This document shows positions 1 to 9,140 of a stretch of DNA of 64,000 bases, one piece after another. The notes below the pieces were generated by a model. It was not told the DNA's origin. It saw only the letters and a list, made by a program, of their open reading frames with translations, and searched no databases. The position numbers and the translations under genes are program-made. This stretch comes from Akkermansiaceae bacterium (lineage in GTDB: Bacteria; Verrucomicrobiota; Verrucomicrobiia; Verrucomicrobiales; DEV007). Each line of letters starts with the position of its first letter. The stretch's first letter is position 1. The stretch is from contig JACKQE010000002.1 in the NCBI GenBank assembly GCA_024233005.1, forward strand, positions 558,001-622,000. The letters run 5' to 3'.

Positions 1-703
1 GGGCGATGCGCAGATACATGTCCATGCCAAGCGCATTGTGGTGGGTGCGGAATGGCTGGGCCGCGGCCCCGCCGGGCACGTCCTGAAGCATCGGGGTCTC
101 CACCTCGAGGAATCCCCGCTCCTGAAGGTAACTTCTGATTTCGGCCACCATCAAAGAGCGGAGGCGGAAATTCTGGCGCGTGCGCTCGTTCGCGATGAGG
201 TCAAGGTAGCGCTGCCGGTAACGAATCTGCGGATCGATGACCCCGTGCCATTTGTCGGGAAGCGGGCGCAGGCTTTTTGAGAGCACGGTCAGGCCGAGAA
301 CTTTGACGCTGGGTTCACCGGTGCGGGTGATGAATGTCTCGCCTTCGATACCGACCCAGTCACCCAGGTCGAGTTGGGCAAACACCTTCCAAGCCTCCTC
401 GCTGACCGCTTTTTGGTTGAGGAAGCACTGGATGCGGCCGTCGAGATCGGCGATGTCGAAGAATTGGCTTTTCCCCATGTCGCGGTGGGCCACGATGCGA
501 CCGGCAACTCGGACAGAGAGTCCCTCGGCAAAGGCTTCCCGCAGAGGTCCGGGTTGGTGCGTGGTGTCGAAACGCCCGCCGAAGGGATCCACGCCGAGAG
601 CGCGGAGCGCTTCGAGCTTGGAGCGCCGGAACTTCAGGATTTGGCTCAGTTCTTCCTGGCTGGGCGGGGCGGGGGGCTGGGTATCGGTTGGCTCGGTGGA
701 CAT
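1..703 (-). CDS. lysS: Lysyl-tRNA synthetase, class II (N-terminal part; cut by window edge)
   Basis: The minus-strand frame from an ATG at 701-703 runs off the left edge of the window, giving about 234 residues. It reads as the N-terminal OB-fold anticodon-binding domain and the start of the catalytic domain of class II lysyl-tRNA synthetase, which charges tRNA-Lys in the cytoplasm. Recognisable stretches are RVAGRIVAHRDMGKSQFFDI (OB fold), DPQIRYRQRYLDLIAN, the motif 1 region FLEVETPMLQ, and GGAAAQPFRTHHNALGMDMY just before the edge. The first 20 residues are a Pro/Glu-rich leader before the usual start of homology. The computed reading frames in this stretch do not show the gene because its stop lies outside the window. 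Family assignment is secure; the rest of the enzyme is not visible. Confidence 0.93.
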   Translation of the reverse strand, partial: MSTEPTDTQPPAPPSQEELSQILKFRRSKLEALRALGVDPFGGRFDTTHQPGPLREAFAEGLSVRVAGRIVAHRDMGKSQFFDIADLDGRIQCFLNQKAVSEEAWKVFAQLDLGDWVGIEGETFITRTGEPSVKVLGLTVLSKSLRPLPDKWHGVIDPQIRYRQRYLDLIANERTRQNFRLRSLMVAEIRSYLQERGFLEVETPMLQDVPGGAAAQPFRTHHNALGMDMYLRIA

Positions 704-849
704 GACAGGCGGGGAGCATCCTGCAGGACGGGGAAAAATCAACCTTGGGTCTGGCAAGGCCATCGAGGGGACTGCCGGCATGCCAGGATCGATCCGCCTG
801 CGAACACTGCGGGATCGGTGAGTCCTTTCGGCCATTCAAAAATCGATGT

Positions 850-883
850 CGCGGCCCGGGGGCCTGCCTTCCCCCGGACCGCG
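850..883 (-). terminator. Rho-independent terminator of the beta-barrel gene
   Basis: A long GC stem pairs CGCGG (850-854) plus CCGGGGG (856-862) with CCCCCGG (871-877) plus CCGCG (879-883), with one mismatch and an 8-base loop. Read on the minus strand it is followed by a T-rich tail (GATTTTTG, complement of about 837-845), as expected for the end of the gene that stops at 963. The plus side also has a T-rich stretch (about 889-895), so it could act in both directions. Confidence 0.6.
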
Positions 884-962
884 ATCATCTTTTCTCTCCA
901 CTCCGGAGCATGGGGGGTGGACCGGTTGCTTCTCCTGCCTCATTTCCCTGCCAACCAACCTC

Positions 963-1637
963 TTAGAAGCTGATCCGCATCCCCACGCCGTAGCGATTCA
1001 CGTCTTCGGAGAAGGAGACTCCTCCGGTGAGACTGACACTGGGTGTCAAATGCAATAAAGCTTTCACATCCACGGACAAAGTGCCGTCCGATTTCACGTT
1101 CTGCAGCGTCACGCCGCCATTGAGCTCCAAAAGGTCGCCGATCATGAGACGCAGGGCGGGAGAGGCATACCACCCCCATCCATCGATGGGATCATCCAAT
1201 ATGGAGCTGGTGAACCGTTGGTGGGCCATGCCGCCCTCAAGAACGAGATCCATTTGTTCAAAAATGGGAAGTCCTACCCCGGCACCCAAGTCCCAGTTCA
1301 GGTAGTTCAAATCCTCACCGGATTTGCTTTTGGGGGAGGCGAATCCAGCGGATGCTTTGACAAAGAAGGAATCCACAATCGGAATCGAGAGGGTACCGGC
1401 GAAGCCGTTGGCCGACTCAATGACGGCATTGTCAAACTCATAGAGGTAATAGCCGGCATCAAGATAGCCATACTGGAAAATGGACGCCCCAAAAAGGCCT
1501 CCTCCGCTCGTCTTGTTCCCACCTCCACCATAGGCCGCACTGTCCCATCCACCATCCTGGGAGTGTCCCACTGCGGCAGGGCCGGTGACCGCCATCGCGA
1601 TCCCCAAGGGCAGCAGAAAGAAAGTGGATGGTTTCAT
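963..1637 (-). CDS. Small outer-membrane beta-barrel protein, secreted
   Basis: A 224-residue protein starting at MKPSTFF. A longer frame begins at 1700, but its extra N-terminus is Phe/Ile/Lys-rich and precedes a standard signal peptide, so I start at 1637. After the signal peptide (cleavage probably near GHSQ) come alternating hydrophobic/polar strands rich in Gly, Tyr and aromatic residues, and the protein ends in GVGMRISF. A terminal Phe is the usual signature for BAM-assembled outer-membrane barrels. Size suggests about 8 strands, in the OmpW/OmpA-like range, but no specific family is recognised. It is probably monocistronic, divergent from the radical SAM gene and followed by a hairpin terminator. 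A structural or small-molecule pore role is inference. Confidence 0.72.
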   Translation of the reverse strand: MKPSTFFLLPLGIAMAVTGPAAVGHSQDGGWDSAAYGGGGNKTSGGGLFGASIFQYGYLDAGYYLYEFDNAVIESANGFAGTLSIPIVDSFFVKASAGFASPKSKSGEDLNYLNWDLGAGVGLPIFEQMDLVLEGGMAHQRFTSSILDDPIDGWGWYASPALRLMIGDLLELNGGVTLQNVKSDGTLSVDVKALLHLTPSVSLTGGVSFSEDVNRYGVGMRISF

Positions 1638-1697
1638 TTTTGAGAATATCAAGGTTATTCGATAGGCAACTTTAATAAAAAATTCAGTAACGCGCAA

Positions 1698-1717
1698 CAA
1701 ATTTTTTTAAAAATTTG
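1698..1717. repeat. AT-rich perfect inverted repeat in divergent promoter region
   Basis: CAAATTTTT and AAAAATTTG face each other with a two-base gap, between the divergent barrel gene (start 1637) and radical SAM gene (start 1776). The placement fits an operator or a bidirectional promoter element; it could also form a short hairpin in either leader RNA. No binding protein can be named from the sequence. Confidence 0.4.
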
Positions 1718-1775
1718 CATTACCCGCGCGGAAACTCTTGAATTGCCTGTAGCCTGAGGTGTTCTAATGTGCACC

Positions 1776-2873
1776 ATGTCACGGGCGGCTTTTTTAAATT
1801 TGAAGGGGAGGGGGGCTGGTTCAGAGCCCCGTAACCGGTTCGAAAAATGGCACATTGACTGGGATGCGGGGATGTTGGAAGAGATGGAGCGATCGGATCC
1901 TGATCACGTCAGACCATTGCCCCGAACGCAGATTATCCGGGATGACACCCGCAGTCTGATCACTTCAAACCGCAGTCCGGACATTGGGTTTGATGCCAGT
2001 TTGAATCCCTACCGGGGCTGCGAACATGGATGTGCTTATTGTTACGCCAGGCCCTACCATGAATACCTTGGATTCAATGCAGGACTCGACTTTGAGACCC
2101 GGATCATGGTGAAACCTGAAGCTCCGGCTCTGCTCGAGGCTGAATTGGCATCCCGTTCGTGGCGGCCGCAGGTTCTCGCCTGCAGTGGCGTCACCGACGC
2201 CTATCAACCGGTCGAGCGGCACTTGAAGATCACTCGTCGGTGCCTCGAAGTGCTGGAGCGCTGCCGGCATCCCGTTGTCATTATCACAAAGAATGCCTTG
2301 GTGATCCGGGACTTGGATTTGTTGTCATCGCTTGCATCGCACCAGGCCGCTGCCGTGGCGGTCTCGGTGACGACGTTGGATGCGGGGCTTGCTGGTTTGT
2401 TGGAGCCCAGAGCCTCGCGCCCGGAGGCTCGACTGCGAGCCATCAGCGAACTTGCGGCAGCAGGAGTGCCGGTCGGGGTGTCAATCGCACCCATCATCCC
2501 AGGATTGAACGATCATGAAATTCCCGCCATCGCCGAGGCGGCGGCCGCTGCGGGTGCCAAGTTTGCCTTTTCCACGCTGGTCCGTCTGCCATATGGCGTG
2601 AAGGACATTTTTTCGGACTGGCTGGAGCTTCATCGACCCGGGGAGGCCAAGAAAATCCTGGACAGGATCAGGGCGGCCCGGGCTGGAAAGCTCAATGAAT
2701 CAGGATTTGGTTCCCGGATGAGGGGGACCGGTGCCGTCGCCGAAGGAATTCAGCAATTGTTCAGGGTCAGCACTCAGCGGGCAGGTCTGAGCCGTGCGGA
2801 CTTTCAATTCTGCCTTTCGACCGCTGCTTTTCGGCGGCCCTCCGGGGAGCAGTTGGAGTTTGAATTCCTCTGA
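1776..2873 (+). CDS. PA0069-family radical SAM protein
   Basis: A 365-residue radical SAM protein. The cluster-binding motif CEHGCAYC (Cys82, Cys86, Cys89) gives the CxxxCxxC spacing that binds the [4Fe-4S]-SAM cofactor, followed by YARPYHEYLGF, which is typical of the PA0069/Rv2578c family related to spore photoproduct lyase. The N-terminus carries LKGRGAGSEPRNRFE, the conserved start region of this family, which decides the start: MSR at 1776 rather than the in-frame MCT at 1767. Conserved ITKN and PIIPGLND stretches continue the TIM-barrel fold. The substrate of this family is unknown; repair of DNA photoproducts has been suggested only by similarity to SplB. It appears monocistronic. Confidence 0.85.
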   Translation: MSRAAFLNLKGRGAGSEPRNRFEKWHIDWDAGMLEEMERSDPDHVRPLPRTQIIRDDTRSLITSNRSPDIGFDASLNPYRGCEHGCAYCYARPYHEYLGFNAGLDFETRIMVKPEAPALLEAELASRSWRPQVLACSGVTDAYQPVERHLKITRRCLEVLERCRHPVVIITKNALVIRDLDLLSSLASHQAAAVAVSVTTLDAGLAGLLEPRASRPEARLRAISELAAAGVPVGVSIAPIIPGLNDHEIPAIAEAAAAAGAKFAFSTLVRLPYGVKDIFSDWLELHRPGEAKKILDRIRAARAGKLNESGFGSRMRGTGAVAEGIQQLFRVSTQRAGLSRADFQFCLSTAAFRRPSGEQLEFEFL

Positions 2874-3074
2874 CGCGACTGCCGTGTCGGAATAGTCGCA
2901 ATATTGAGAGGCTCTAATTATAAAAATTCTCTCGCTTTTTATGGCAAAATTTAGTAAATTGCTCTGCTTCTCTTCTCTCTACCTGAATCAAAATTGCGAA
3001 TGATACGCTCAGCGAACACTGTTTGAATCAACAACAGGGATGGATCGCTGAATTCTAGCGAACGGAGGAAGACT

Positions 3075-6000
3075 ATGCTCATATTGGGAGTCAAGATTAG
3101 TGGGGAATTACAGGAGTTCCCGATCCAATCGTTACCGGTGTCCATTGGACGGCGGCACGACAATAACCTGCGGATCAAGGACAAATTCATTTCGGCCTAT
3201 CATGCGGAACTGCGCAGGAATGCTGACGGTGAATTGGAACTCCACGACAAGGGCTCGTTCAACGGAACATTTGTCAATGGTCGCAGACTCAAGGACGAAC
3301 CCGTGACGGTGGGCTTGGGGGACTCACTGAAGTTGGGTGTCCTCGACAGTATCCTTTTTGACGATCAGGATGCCAGATCCTGCGCTCTCGCCCGCGGAAA
3401 TACTCCGGTCGTGGTGCCGCTGCGGGAACGGCGTTCGCCTGGAGGGGTGAGCGTCTCCAAGGCTGTCGGTGAGACGCGCACGGTGGCTTTGGCACCCGAG
3501 CCTGTGGGTGTCCGAAGTGGGGCCATGCGGCCTGGAGAGGTCATGCTCCCTCTCGCGGCCAAGGCGGCTTTGGAACCCGCCGATACCAATGGACTCCAGC
3601 AAAAAGAGGATCACATTTCGGTGTTACAGGCTGACCTGAAGAGAGCTCAGGACGAGGCCAAGGGACTCCGGGAAGCCAAACAAAGCGCGGATCGACGCTT
3701 GGCCGAAGTGGAGGAAGCTCTTGCTGCCAGCTCAGCGGCAACGGCCAAAGCCAAGGAAGAGCAGGACGTTCTGCGGTCCCGGGTGGAAACCCTCGAGAAG
3801 ACCGCCTCTCTTGGTCGGGACTCCCAGAAAAAGGCTCAGGATGAAGCCGCCCAATCCAATGCCAAGTTGGTCGAGGAAACGGCCCGGCTGGCGACCCTGC
3901 TGGGTGAGAAGGAGAAAGCTGCGGAAGTTCTGGAACAGCGATTGCAGCTGGTCCAAGGAGAACGGGAAAAAAGTCAGAACCAGAGCCTCAAGGAGGCCGA
4001 GGCACGTCAGGCTGCCCTTGAGGAGGAAAACCGGACCCTGCAAAAGGCCCTTGATGAGCAGACCCGGACTTTGGCTGGCCATCGACAGGCTCAGCAGCAG
4101 GCGGCAGAGGAAAAGTCCGCCTTGGAGAAGTCGCTCTTACGTCAGATTGAGGCCAAGGAAGCTGCCATCGCCGAAACCAAGAGCGAATTGCAAGCCGCGC
4201 TGGCTGCCCGCGATACCGAACTCGCGGCTGTCGGACGAGAAAAAGTATCCCTGCTGGAGACGCTCGACGCCGAACAGACCGCTCGACAGAAAGCTGAGGC
4301 GGAAGCGGCTGATTTGGTGACCGCCCGGAGCCGACTGGAGTCCGCGTTGGCCGCAAGAGACGCGGAGGTGACCAAAGCGGAAGAGGAGAAATTGGCTCAG
4401 GAGCAGGCTTTTAAAGCTGAGATTGAGTCCAGAGCCAAAGCCCTGGCGGAAGCCAGGATGGAGACGGAAAAGGTTGCCGCGACCCTGGCCGCGACCAAAG
4501 AAGAGCTGGCTGCGGCGCTTGCGGCAAGCACCGCCCAATTGACGAAAGTCGGGGAGGAGAAAACGACGCTTGAGCAGGCCCTCAACGCGGAGCTTGAGGT
4601 CAAGTCCCGGGCATTGGCGGAAGCCACCAAGGAGGCGTCCGCCCAGGCTGCGGCGATGGCCTCCCTCAAGCAGGAGCTTGACGTCAGCGCCGGGCAGTTG
4701 GCGAAACTGGGCGAGGATAAATCCGCTCTGGAAAAGACCCTCACAGCGAAACTTGAAGCCGCGGAGAATGCTCTGGCGGACACCGAAGAGAAGGCCCGAT
4801 CCACTGCTGGCGTCTTGGCTTCCTCGCGGAAGGAATTGCAGGATGCTCTCCAGAAAGCGGAAGTGCTCGCGGCAGAATCCGCGCGACAACAGGCACGGTT
4901 GCAAGAAATGGAGAATGCTCTGGTCGAAAAGGCCGAAATGCTCAAGCTCTCCGAGTCCGAGCATCTCTCTGTTTTGAGCCATACCCAGGGAGAGCTGGCC
5001 CTGGCGAAGGATGCCCTTGCGTCCTCGGAAGCAGATCTGCGCAAGCGGGAACTGGCGCTCACCGAGAGGGAGGACCTGATCGGAAAGCTGCGCGCTGATC
5101 TTGAGGCGACTCAAGAGGAAGCCGCTTCCAAAGGCCAAAAAATGGCGGGACTTCTCGCCCAGGTGGCGGTGCTTGGTGCGACCACGGCCAAGGTGAGAGA
5201 ATTGGAAGAAGTGCTGGCGGCGCGGGATCAGGAAATCGTCCAACTCAAATCCCTACCGGCAGGAGATCCCGAACGGGAGACCTTGCTTCAGGCTGAGGTG
5301 CAATCGGCACGATTTGAGCTGACCAGGCTGGAAACCCAATTGGCTGAACGCGAGGCGGAGCTGAGGCAGGCGCGCAGCAGGCATGAAAGCACGCTGCTCC
5401 TCCTCGAGGAAACACAGGCATGCTCGGATTCCAATTCTGCAGAGACGTCCCGGATGGTGTCGCGGGTCAAGGAGTTGGAGCAGGCCCTGGTTGCACGGGG
5501 TGAAGAAATCACACGCCTCGAGCAGCAGCGTGGGGATACCGTGGGATCTCTCTCGACCGAGATCGGAGAGTTGAAATCCGAACTTCAAAGGACCCGCGAG
5601 GAATTGGCAGAAAATCTCAGCGGACGTGAACGCGCGGAGGCCGAAGTGAACCGTCTCCGTGGCCGCGTGGAGGCCTTGGACGGGGAATTGAAGAAGCTTG
5701 GGGCGGCCACGGAAGCCACCCGTCAGGCATTGGAACAAGAACGTTCGGCCTTGAGCCAGGAAGTCGTGACCCTGCGGGCCGCGCTGGAGAAGTCGGAAGC
5801 CGGTTTGGCCGAGACTTCCCGCCAGCTGGAATCCCATCGGGTAAGCCTTGATGAGACCCGTCAATCGCTGACCTCGGTCCAAGGCCTTGCCGACTCCCGA
5901 GAACAGGAAGCCTCCCGTTTGGGATCTCGCGTCGCCGAGTTAGTCGCGGGTTTGGCGGCCCGCTCGGTCGATGTCACCATGGCCAACGAAGCCATGGAAA

Positions 6001-7454
6001 AGGCCCAGAAGGAGCTGGGATTGGCCCGCGGCGAGATCGAAGATCTGAAACACCGCATCACGGTGTTGGATGCCGAACGCACCAGGGTTCTTGAGGGCCG
6101 GGCCAGTGTCGATGCGCTGCATGAGGAAGTCGCCAACCAGAGCAGCGAATTGGAGCGTTACCGCAAGGCCACCGAGGCCGCCAGGCAGGAACATCGTCAA
6201 TTTTCCCGTGAAACGGCAGAAACACGGGCCCGGATGGAAGCCCACTTGGATGAGCTGGACGCCAAAATCAAGGACGCCCGCGCGGCGTTTGAACATGAGG
6301 AACATCAGGCCTACCAGGCGCGCCAGCAGGCTGAGCAGCAGCTTTCCCGCGTCGGGGAACTGTCAAAGAACCTCTCCGCCCACGAAGCCGAATTGAGTGC
6401 TCTGCAAAGCCGGTTGGAGGCGGAGCGGCGCGAAAGTCAGCAGCTCGAGCAGATTCTCTTGCCTCTCCGTGAGGAAAAGGCGGGAATGAGTGCCGAATTG
6501 TCCAGCTTGCAAGCCAGCCTGGCTTCGACCATCACCGAGGTCACGGCCAAGATGGCACTGCGCGATGAGCTCAAAGCCGCCGAAAAACGCCTGCGTGAGA
6601 TCGAAGGAAACACGCGACGCCTGCAGGACGAAGCCGCGACGGCGCAGCATCAGATCAACAAATCCCAGGAGCACGTGCGAGACCTGATGAAGCAGCGTGA
6701 TCTGCTTGATCAGGAGCTCAATGGCCAACAGCGCAAACTCGAACGCCGGCTGCGGGATCTGCAGCTTGCCGAAGACCGCATCCAGCTCGCTGCGGACCTG
6801 GAAGAACAAATCACTACCCGGCAGGCGGAAGTGGCCGAGAAGTCGCACCAACTTGAACTCGTCACCAATACGGTGAAACATCTTCAGGAGGAAAGGGCGA
6901 TGCTCAATGAGTCGCTCCGCAAACTGAAGGGCGACCTGAGCCAGTTGGGTTCCGGCCGAAACGGTGCGGTGGTGAGCGAACGGAACGGTTCCGTGCGCGA
7001 CCACCAGATTGTGGATCTGGAGAAAAAGATCAAGGAATACGAGGACTACCAGCGAATTTTGCGGGAATCCCTCCGTCCCGATCTGGCCACCGTGGAGGTC
7101 ATGAGCCGTCAAATCATCAAGCGGATTGATCTGCTCGATGATCTGATCATTCTCTACCGAAAGGACGAGAAGACCCAGCCCATCAGTGACCAGCTCCTCG
7201 CCCTGAAGCAGGGATTTCTCGACATGCTCGATGATCACTTCGTCAAGCCCTACTCGTTGGATCCAGGCACGCCGTTGAATGTGAACGAGCGGCGCCGCAT
7301 CACTATCGTGGAAAGCCGCGCCGGGGACAAAAATGAAAACCAAAAAGGCCTGACCAGGGTGTTCAAAACCGTCCGTCCGGGTTACATTTGCGGAGGAGTC
7401 GATGCTCCCACCGAGCAGATCCTGCGCAAGGCGGAAGTGATCACCATGTATTAA
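3075..7454 (+). CDS. FHA domain - long coiled coil - GrpE-like C-terminal domain
   Basis: A 1459-residue protein with a strong ribosome-binding site (GGAGGAA, 3064-3070). Residues about 18-95 are an FHA phosphothreonine-binding domain: SIGRRHDNNL, FISAYHAEL and GSFNGTFVNG supply the expected Arg26, Ser40, His43, Asn63 and Asn68. Residues about 165-1330 are almost continuous coiled coil rich in Ala, Glu, Lys and Arg, with no trans-membrane segment or signal peptide, so it should be cytoplasmic. The last ~115 residues match the GrpE pattern: a helix with LLDDL and LKQGFLDMLDD, then TPLNVNERRRITIVES (compare the PLDPN...IAMVES of E. coli GrpE), then PGYICGG and ILRKAEV (compare KGY...G...IRAAMV). 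GrpE is the nucleotide-exchange factor of DnaK, and the next gene is an Hsp70. FHA and coiled coil are seen directly; the GrpE call is by-eye homology; the pairing with the Hsp70 is inference. Confidence 0.85.
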   Translation: MLILGVKISGELQEFPIQSLPVSIGRRHDNNLRIKDKFISAYHAELRRNADGELELHDKGSFNGTFVNGRRLKDEPVTVGLGDSLKLGVLDSILFDDQDARSCALARGNTPVVVPLRERRSPGGVSVSKAVGETRTVALAPEPVGVRSGAMRPGEVMLPLAAKAALEPADTNGLQQKEDHISVLQADLKRAQDEAKGLREAKQSADRRLAEVEEALAASSAATAKAKEEQDVLRSRVETLEKTASLGRDSQKKAQDEAAQSNAKLVEETARLATLLGEKEKAAEVLEQRLQLVQGEREKSQNQSLKEAEARQAALEEENRTLQKALDEQTRTLAGHRQAQQQAAEEKSALEKSLLRQIEAKEAAIAETKSELQAALAARDTELAAVGREKVSLLETLDAEQTARQKAEAEAADLVTARSRLESALAARDAEVTKAEEEKLAQEQAFKAEIESRAKALAEARMETEKVAATLAATKEELAAALAASTAQLTKVGEEKTTLEQALNAELEVKSRALAEATKEASAQAAAMASLKQELDVSAGQLAKLGEDKSALEKTLTAKLEAAENALADTEEKARSTAGVLASSRKELQDALQKAEVLAAESARQQARLQEMENALVEKAEMLKLSESEHLSVLSHTQGELALAKDALASSEADLRKRELALTEREDLIGKLRADLEATQEEAASKGQKMAGLLAQVAVLGATTAKVRELEEVLAARDQEIVQLKSLPAGDPERETLLQAEVQSARFELTRLETQLAEREAELRQARSRHESTLLLLEETQACSDSNSAETSRMVSRVKELEQALVARGEEITRLEQQRGDTVGSLSTEIGELKSELQRTREELAENLSGRERAEAEVNRLRGRVEALDGELKKLGAATEATRQALEQERSALSQEVVTLRAALEKSEAGLAETSRQLESHRVSLDETRQSLTSVQGLADSREQEASRLGSRVAELVAGLAARSVDVTMANEAMEKAQKELGLARGEIEDLKHRITVLDAERTRVLEGRASVDALHEEVANQSSELERYRKATEAARQEHRQFSRETAETRARMEAHLDELDAKIKDARAAFEHEEHQAYQARQQAEQQLSRVGELSKNLSAHEAELSALQSRLEAERRESQQLEQILLPLREEKAGMSAELSSLQASLASTITEVTAKMALRDELKAAEKRLREIEGNTRRLQDEAATAQHQINKSQEHVRDLMKQRDLLDQELNGQQRKLERRLRDLQLAEDRIQLAADLEEQITTRQAEVAEKSHQLELVTNTVKHLQEERAMLNESLRKLKGDLSQLGSGRNGAVVSERNGSVRDHQIVDLEKKIKEYEDYQRILRESLRPDLATVEVMSRQIIKRIDLLDDLIILYRKDEKTQPISDQLLALKQGFLDMLDDHFVKPYSLDPGTPLNVNERRRITIVESRAGDKNENQKGLTRVFKTVRPGYICGGVDAPTEQILRKAEVITMY

Positions 7455-7472
7455 TCCCGATGGGATGTCGGG

Positions 7473-7501
7473 CCATCCTTGGGGTGGGTGGTTCTTTTTT
7501 T
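7473..7501 (+). terminator. Possible terminator between FHA/GrpE-like gene and Hsp70 gene
   Basis: CCATCC (7473-7478) can pair with GGGTGG (7486-7491) with one G-T wobble, followed by TTCTTTTTTT. It lies 19 bp after the stop of the long coiled-coil gene. If active, the Hsp70 gene has its own promoter in the remaining ~90 bp or is expressed by read-through. The stem is short, so confidence is moderate. Confidence 0.45.
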
Positions 7502-7595
7502 CACGACTTGGACGAAATGTCCCTTTTAGACTCCCGGAAATTGGATATTAAAGAAGCCCTGCAATTCAAACATTGTTTTCTAAGGATCATTTTCC

Positions 7596-9089
7596 ATGGC
7601 TACCGCGCGTTTTGTCGGCATTGATTTGGGAACCAGCACGTCAGCCCTGGCTTACGTGCGCCCTGATGGTAATCCTGAAATCGTACCCAATTCGGACGGG
7701 GAACGCCTGACCCCGTCAGTCGTCTATTTTGACAATTTTGAGGGGATCAAACTTGTCGGCTCCAGCGCCCGGGACGGAGGGGATCCGGACCGCACTGTCC
7801 ACAACATCAAGCGCTACATGGACGATCCCCACTATGTGGTGGAGATCGACGGGGTAAAATGGACTCCCACGGAGGTTTCAGCCATGATTCTTTCCAAGCT
7901 GAAGCGGGATTGCGCCAAGATGATCGGAGAAGTGCATGAGGTGGTCATCACGGTGCCGGCGAATTTCAATGAACTTGCCCGCAAGGCGACCGTGACGGCA
8001 GGAAAATTGGCCGGCTTGAACGTCACCCGGATTGTCAACGAGCCGACAGCCGCGGCTCTGTATTATGCCCATTCTCAGGATATTTCGGGGCGGGTCATGG
8101 TTTATGACCTCGGAGGGGGCACTCTCGACATCACGATTCTTGAGATCGATGGAGACAACATCGACATCCTCCTTTCCGAAGGTGCGCGGCATCTCGGAGG
8201 GGCCAATTTCGATGAGTCCCTGCTGGAGATGCTTGCCGAGGAGTACCGCAAAAAGAACAACGCGGAGTTGTTTCTGGATGAGCGCCAGCGTCGGCGTTGC
8301 CTTGCCCTCGGCGAGGATGCGAAAAAGATGCTCTCGAAATTGCAGAAGATCACGGAAACGATCGGGAACGAATCCGATGGCATCGCGCGCATTGACCTGA
8401 CCCGGGACATGTTCGAAGCAGCGATCTCCCGGCTCCTGACCCGCACTGTCATGCTGGTGGAACAGGCTCTGGAATCCATCGCATTGACTCCGCCCGACAT
8501 CGACCACGTCGTGTTGGTGGGCGGTAGCACGCGCATTCCCAAAGTGCGCGAGCTCCTTGAGAAGCATTTCGGCAAGCCGCCGATTTCATGTGGCAATGTG
8601 GACGAATGTGTGGCGTTGGGGGCGGCCCTGTTCGCCCAGCGGGCGCGACGGGTTTCGGAGGTTTGCAACCACAGCTACGGCACCCTGGCCCTGTTCGAGG
8701 ATGCCCGCACGGGTGAAGTCAGGCTTGGCAACTCCATTGTCATTCCCAAAAACACGCCCATCCCGTGTGCCATGTCCCAGACCTACATGACCTCGGAAGA
8801 CAATGAAGAACTCATCGAGGTTCAGATCACCCAGGGGGAAGATCCCGATCCTCGATATGTTGACATTGTGGGGAAAATTTCCCTCGAAGTGCCTCCGGGC
8901 CGTCCCGCGGGATGCGAGGTCACCGTGACCTACAGCTACGACGAGAACCAACGCGTGAGAGCCCAGATTTATGATGCCGCGTCCGGGTTGCGCAAGGATG
9001 TCGCCATCGAATACAAAGGTGAAGGTGTTCTGAATGAGGAAGACATTCTCCGCAAAAGCAGTTTCCTGAAGCAGCTCAAAATCGCCTGA
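7596..9089 (+). CDS. Lidless Hsp70-family (DnaK-like) ATPase
   Basis: A 497-residue Hsp70 family protein. The actin-like ATPase domain has the phosphate 1 motif GIDLGTSTS (8-16), the catalytic-lysine region NIKRYMDD, TVPANFNELARKAT, the VNEPTAAAL hinge (147-155), phosphate 2 DLGGGTLD (171-178) and the adenosine motif VLVGGSTRIPKV (306-317). About 130 residues follow that read as the beta-sandwich substrate-binding part (VIPKNTPIP, EVQITQGED, KISLEVPPGRPAG). The protein stops there, about 140 residues short of DnaK, so the helical lid is missing. It is most likely not the housekeeping DnaK but a dedicated paralogue. It is 141 bp downstream of the FHA/GrpE-like gene and 51 bp upstream of the next small gene, so the three probably work together. 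Confidence 0.9.
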   Translation: MATARFVGIDLGTSTSALAYVRPDGNPEIVPNSDGERLTPSVVYFDNFEGIKLVGSSARDGGDPDRTVHNIKRYMDDPHYVVEIDGVKWTPTEVSAMILSKLKRDCAKMIGEVHEVVITVPANFNELARKATVTAGKLAGLNVTRIVNEPTAAALYYAHSQDISGRVMVYDLGGGTLDITILEIDGDNIDILLSEGARHLGGANFDESLLEMLAEEYRKKNNAELFLDERQRRRCLALGEDAKKMLSKLQKITETIGNESDGIARIDLTRDMFEAAISRLLTRTVMLVEQALESIALTPPDIDHVVLVGGSTRIPKVRELLEKHFGKPPISCGNVDECVALGAALFAQRARRVSEVCNHSYGTLALFEDARTGEVRLGNSIVIPKNTPIPCAMSQTYMTSEDNEELIEVQITQGEDPDPRYVDIVGKISLEVPPGRPAGCEVTVTYSYDENQRVRAQIYDAASGLRKDVAIEYKGEGVLNEEDILRKSSFLKQLKIA

Positions 9090-9140
9090 TCCCAGGAACC
9101 TTTTCCTGTCCCTGTCCGCAACCTCATTCCCACTCCAGCC

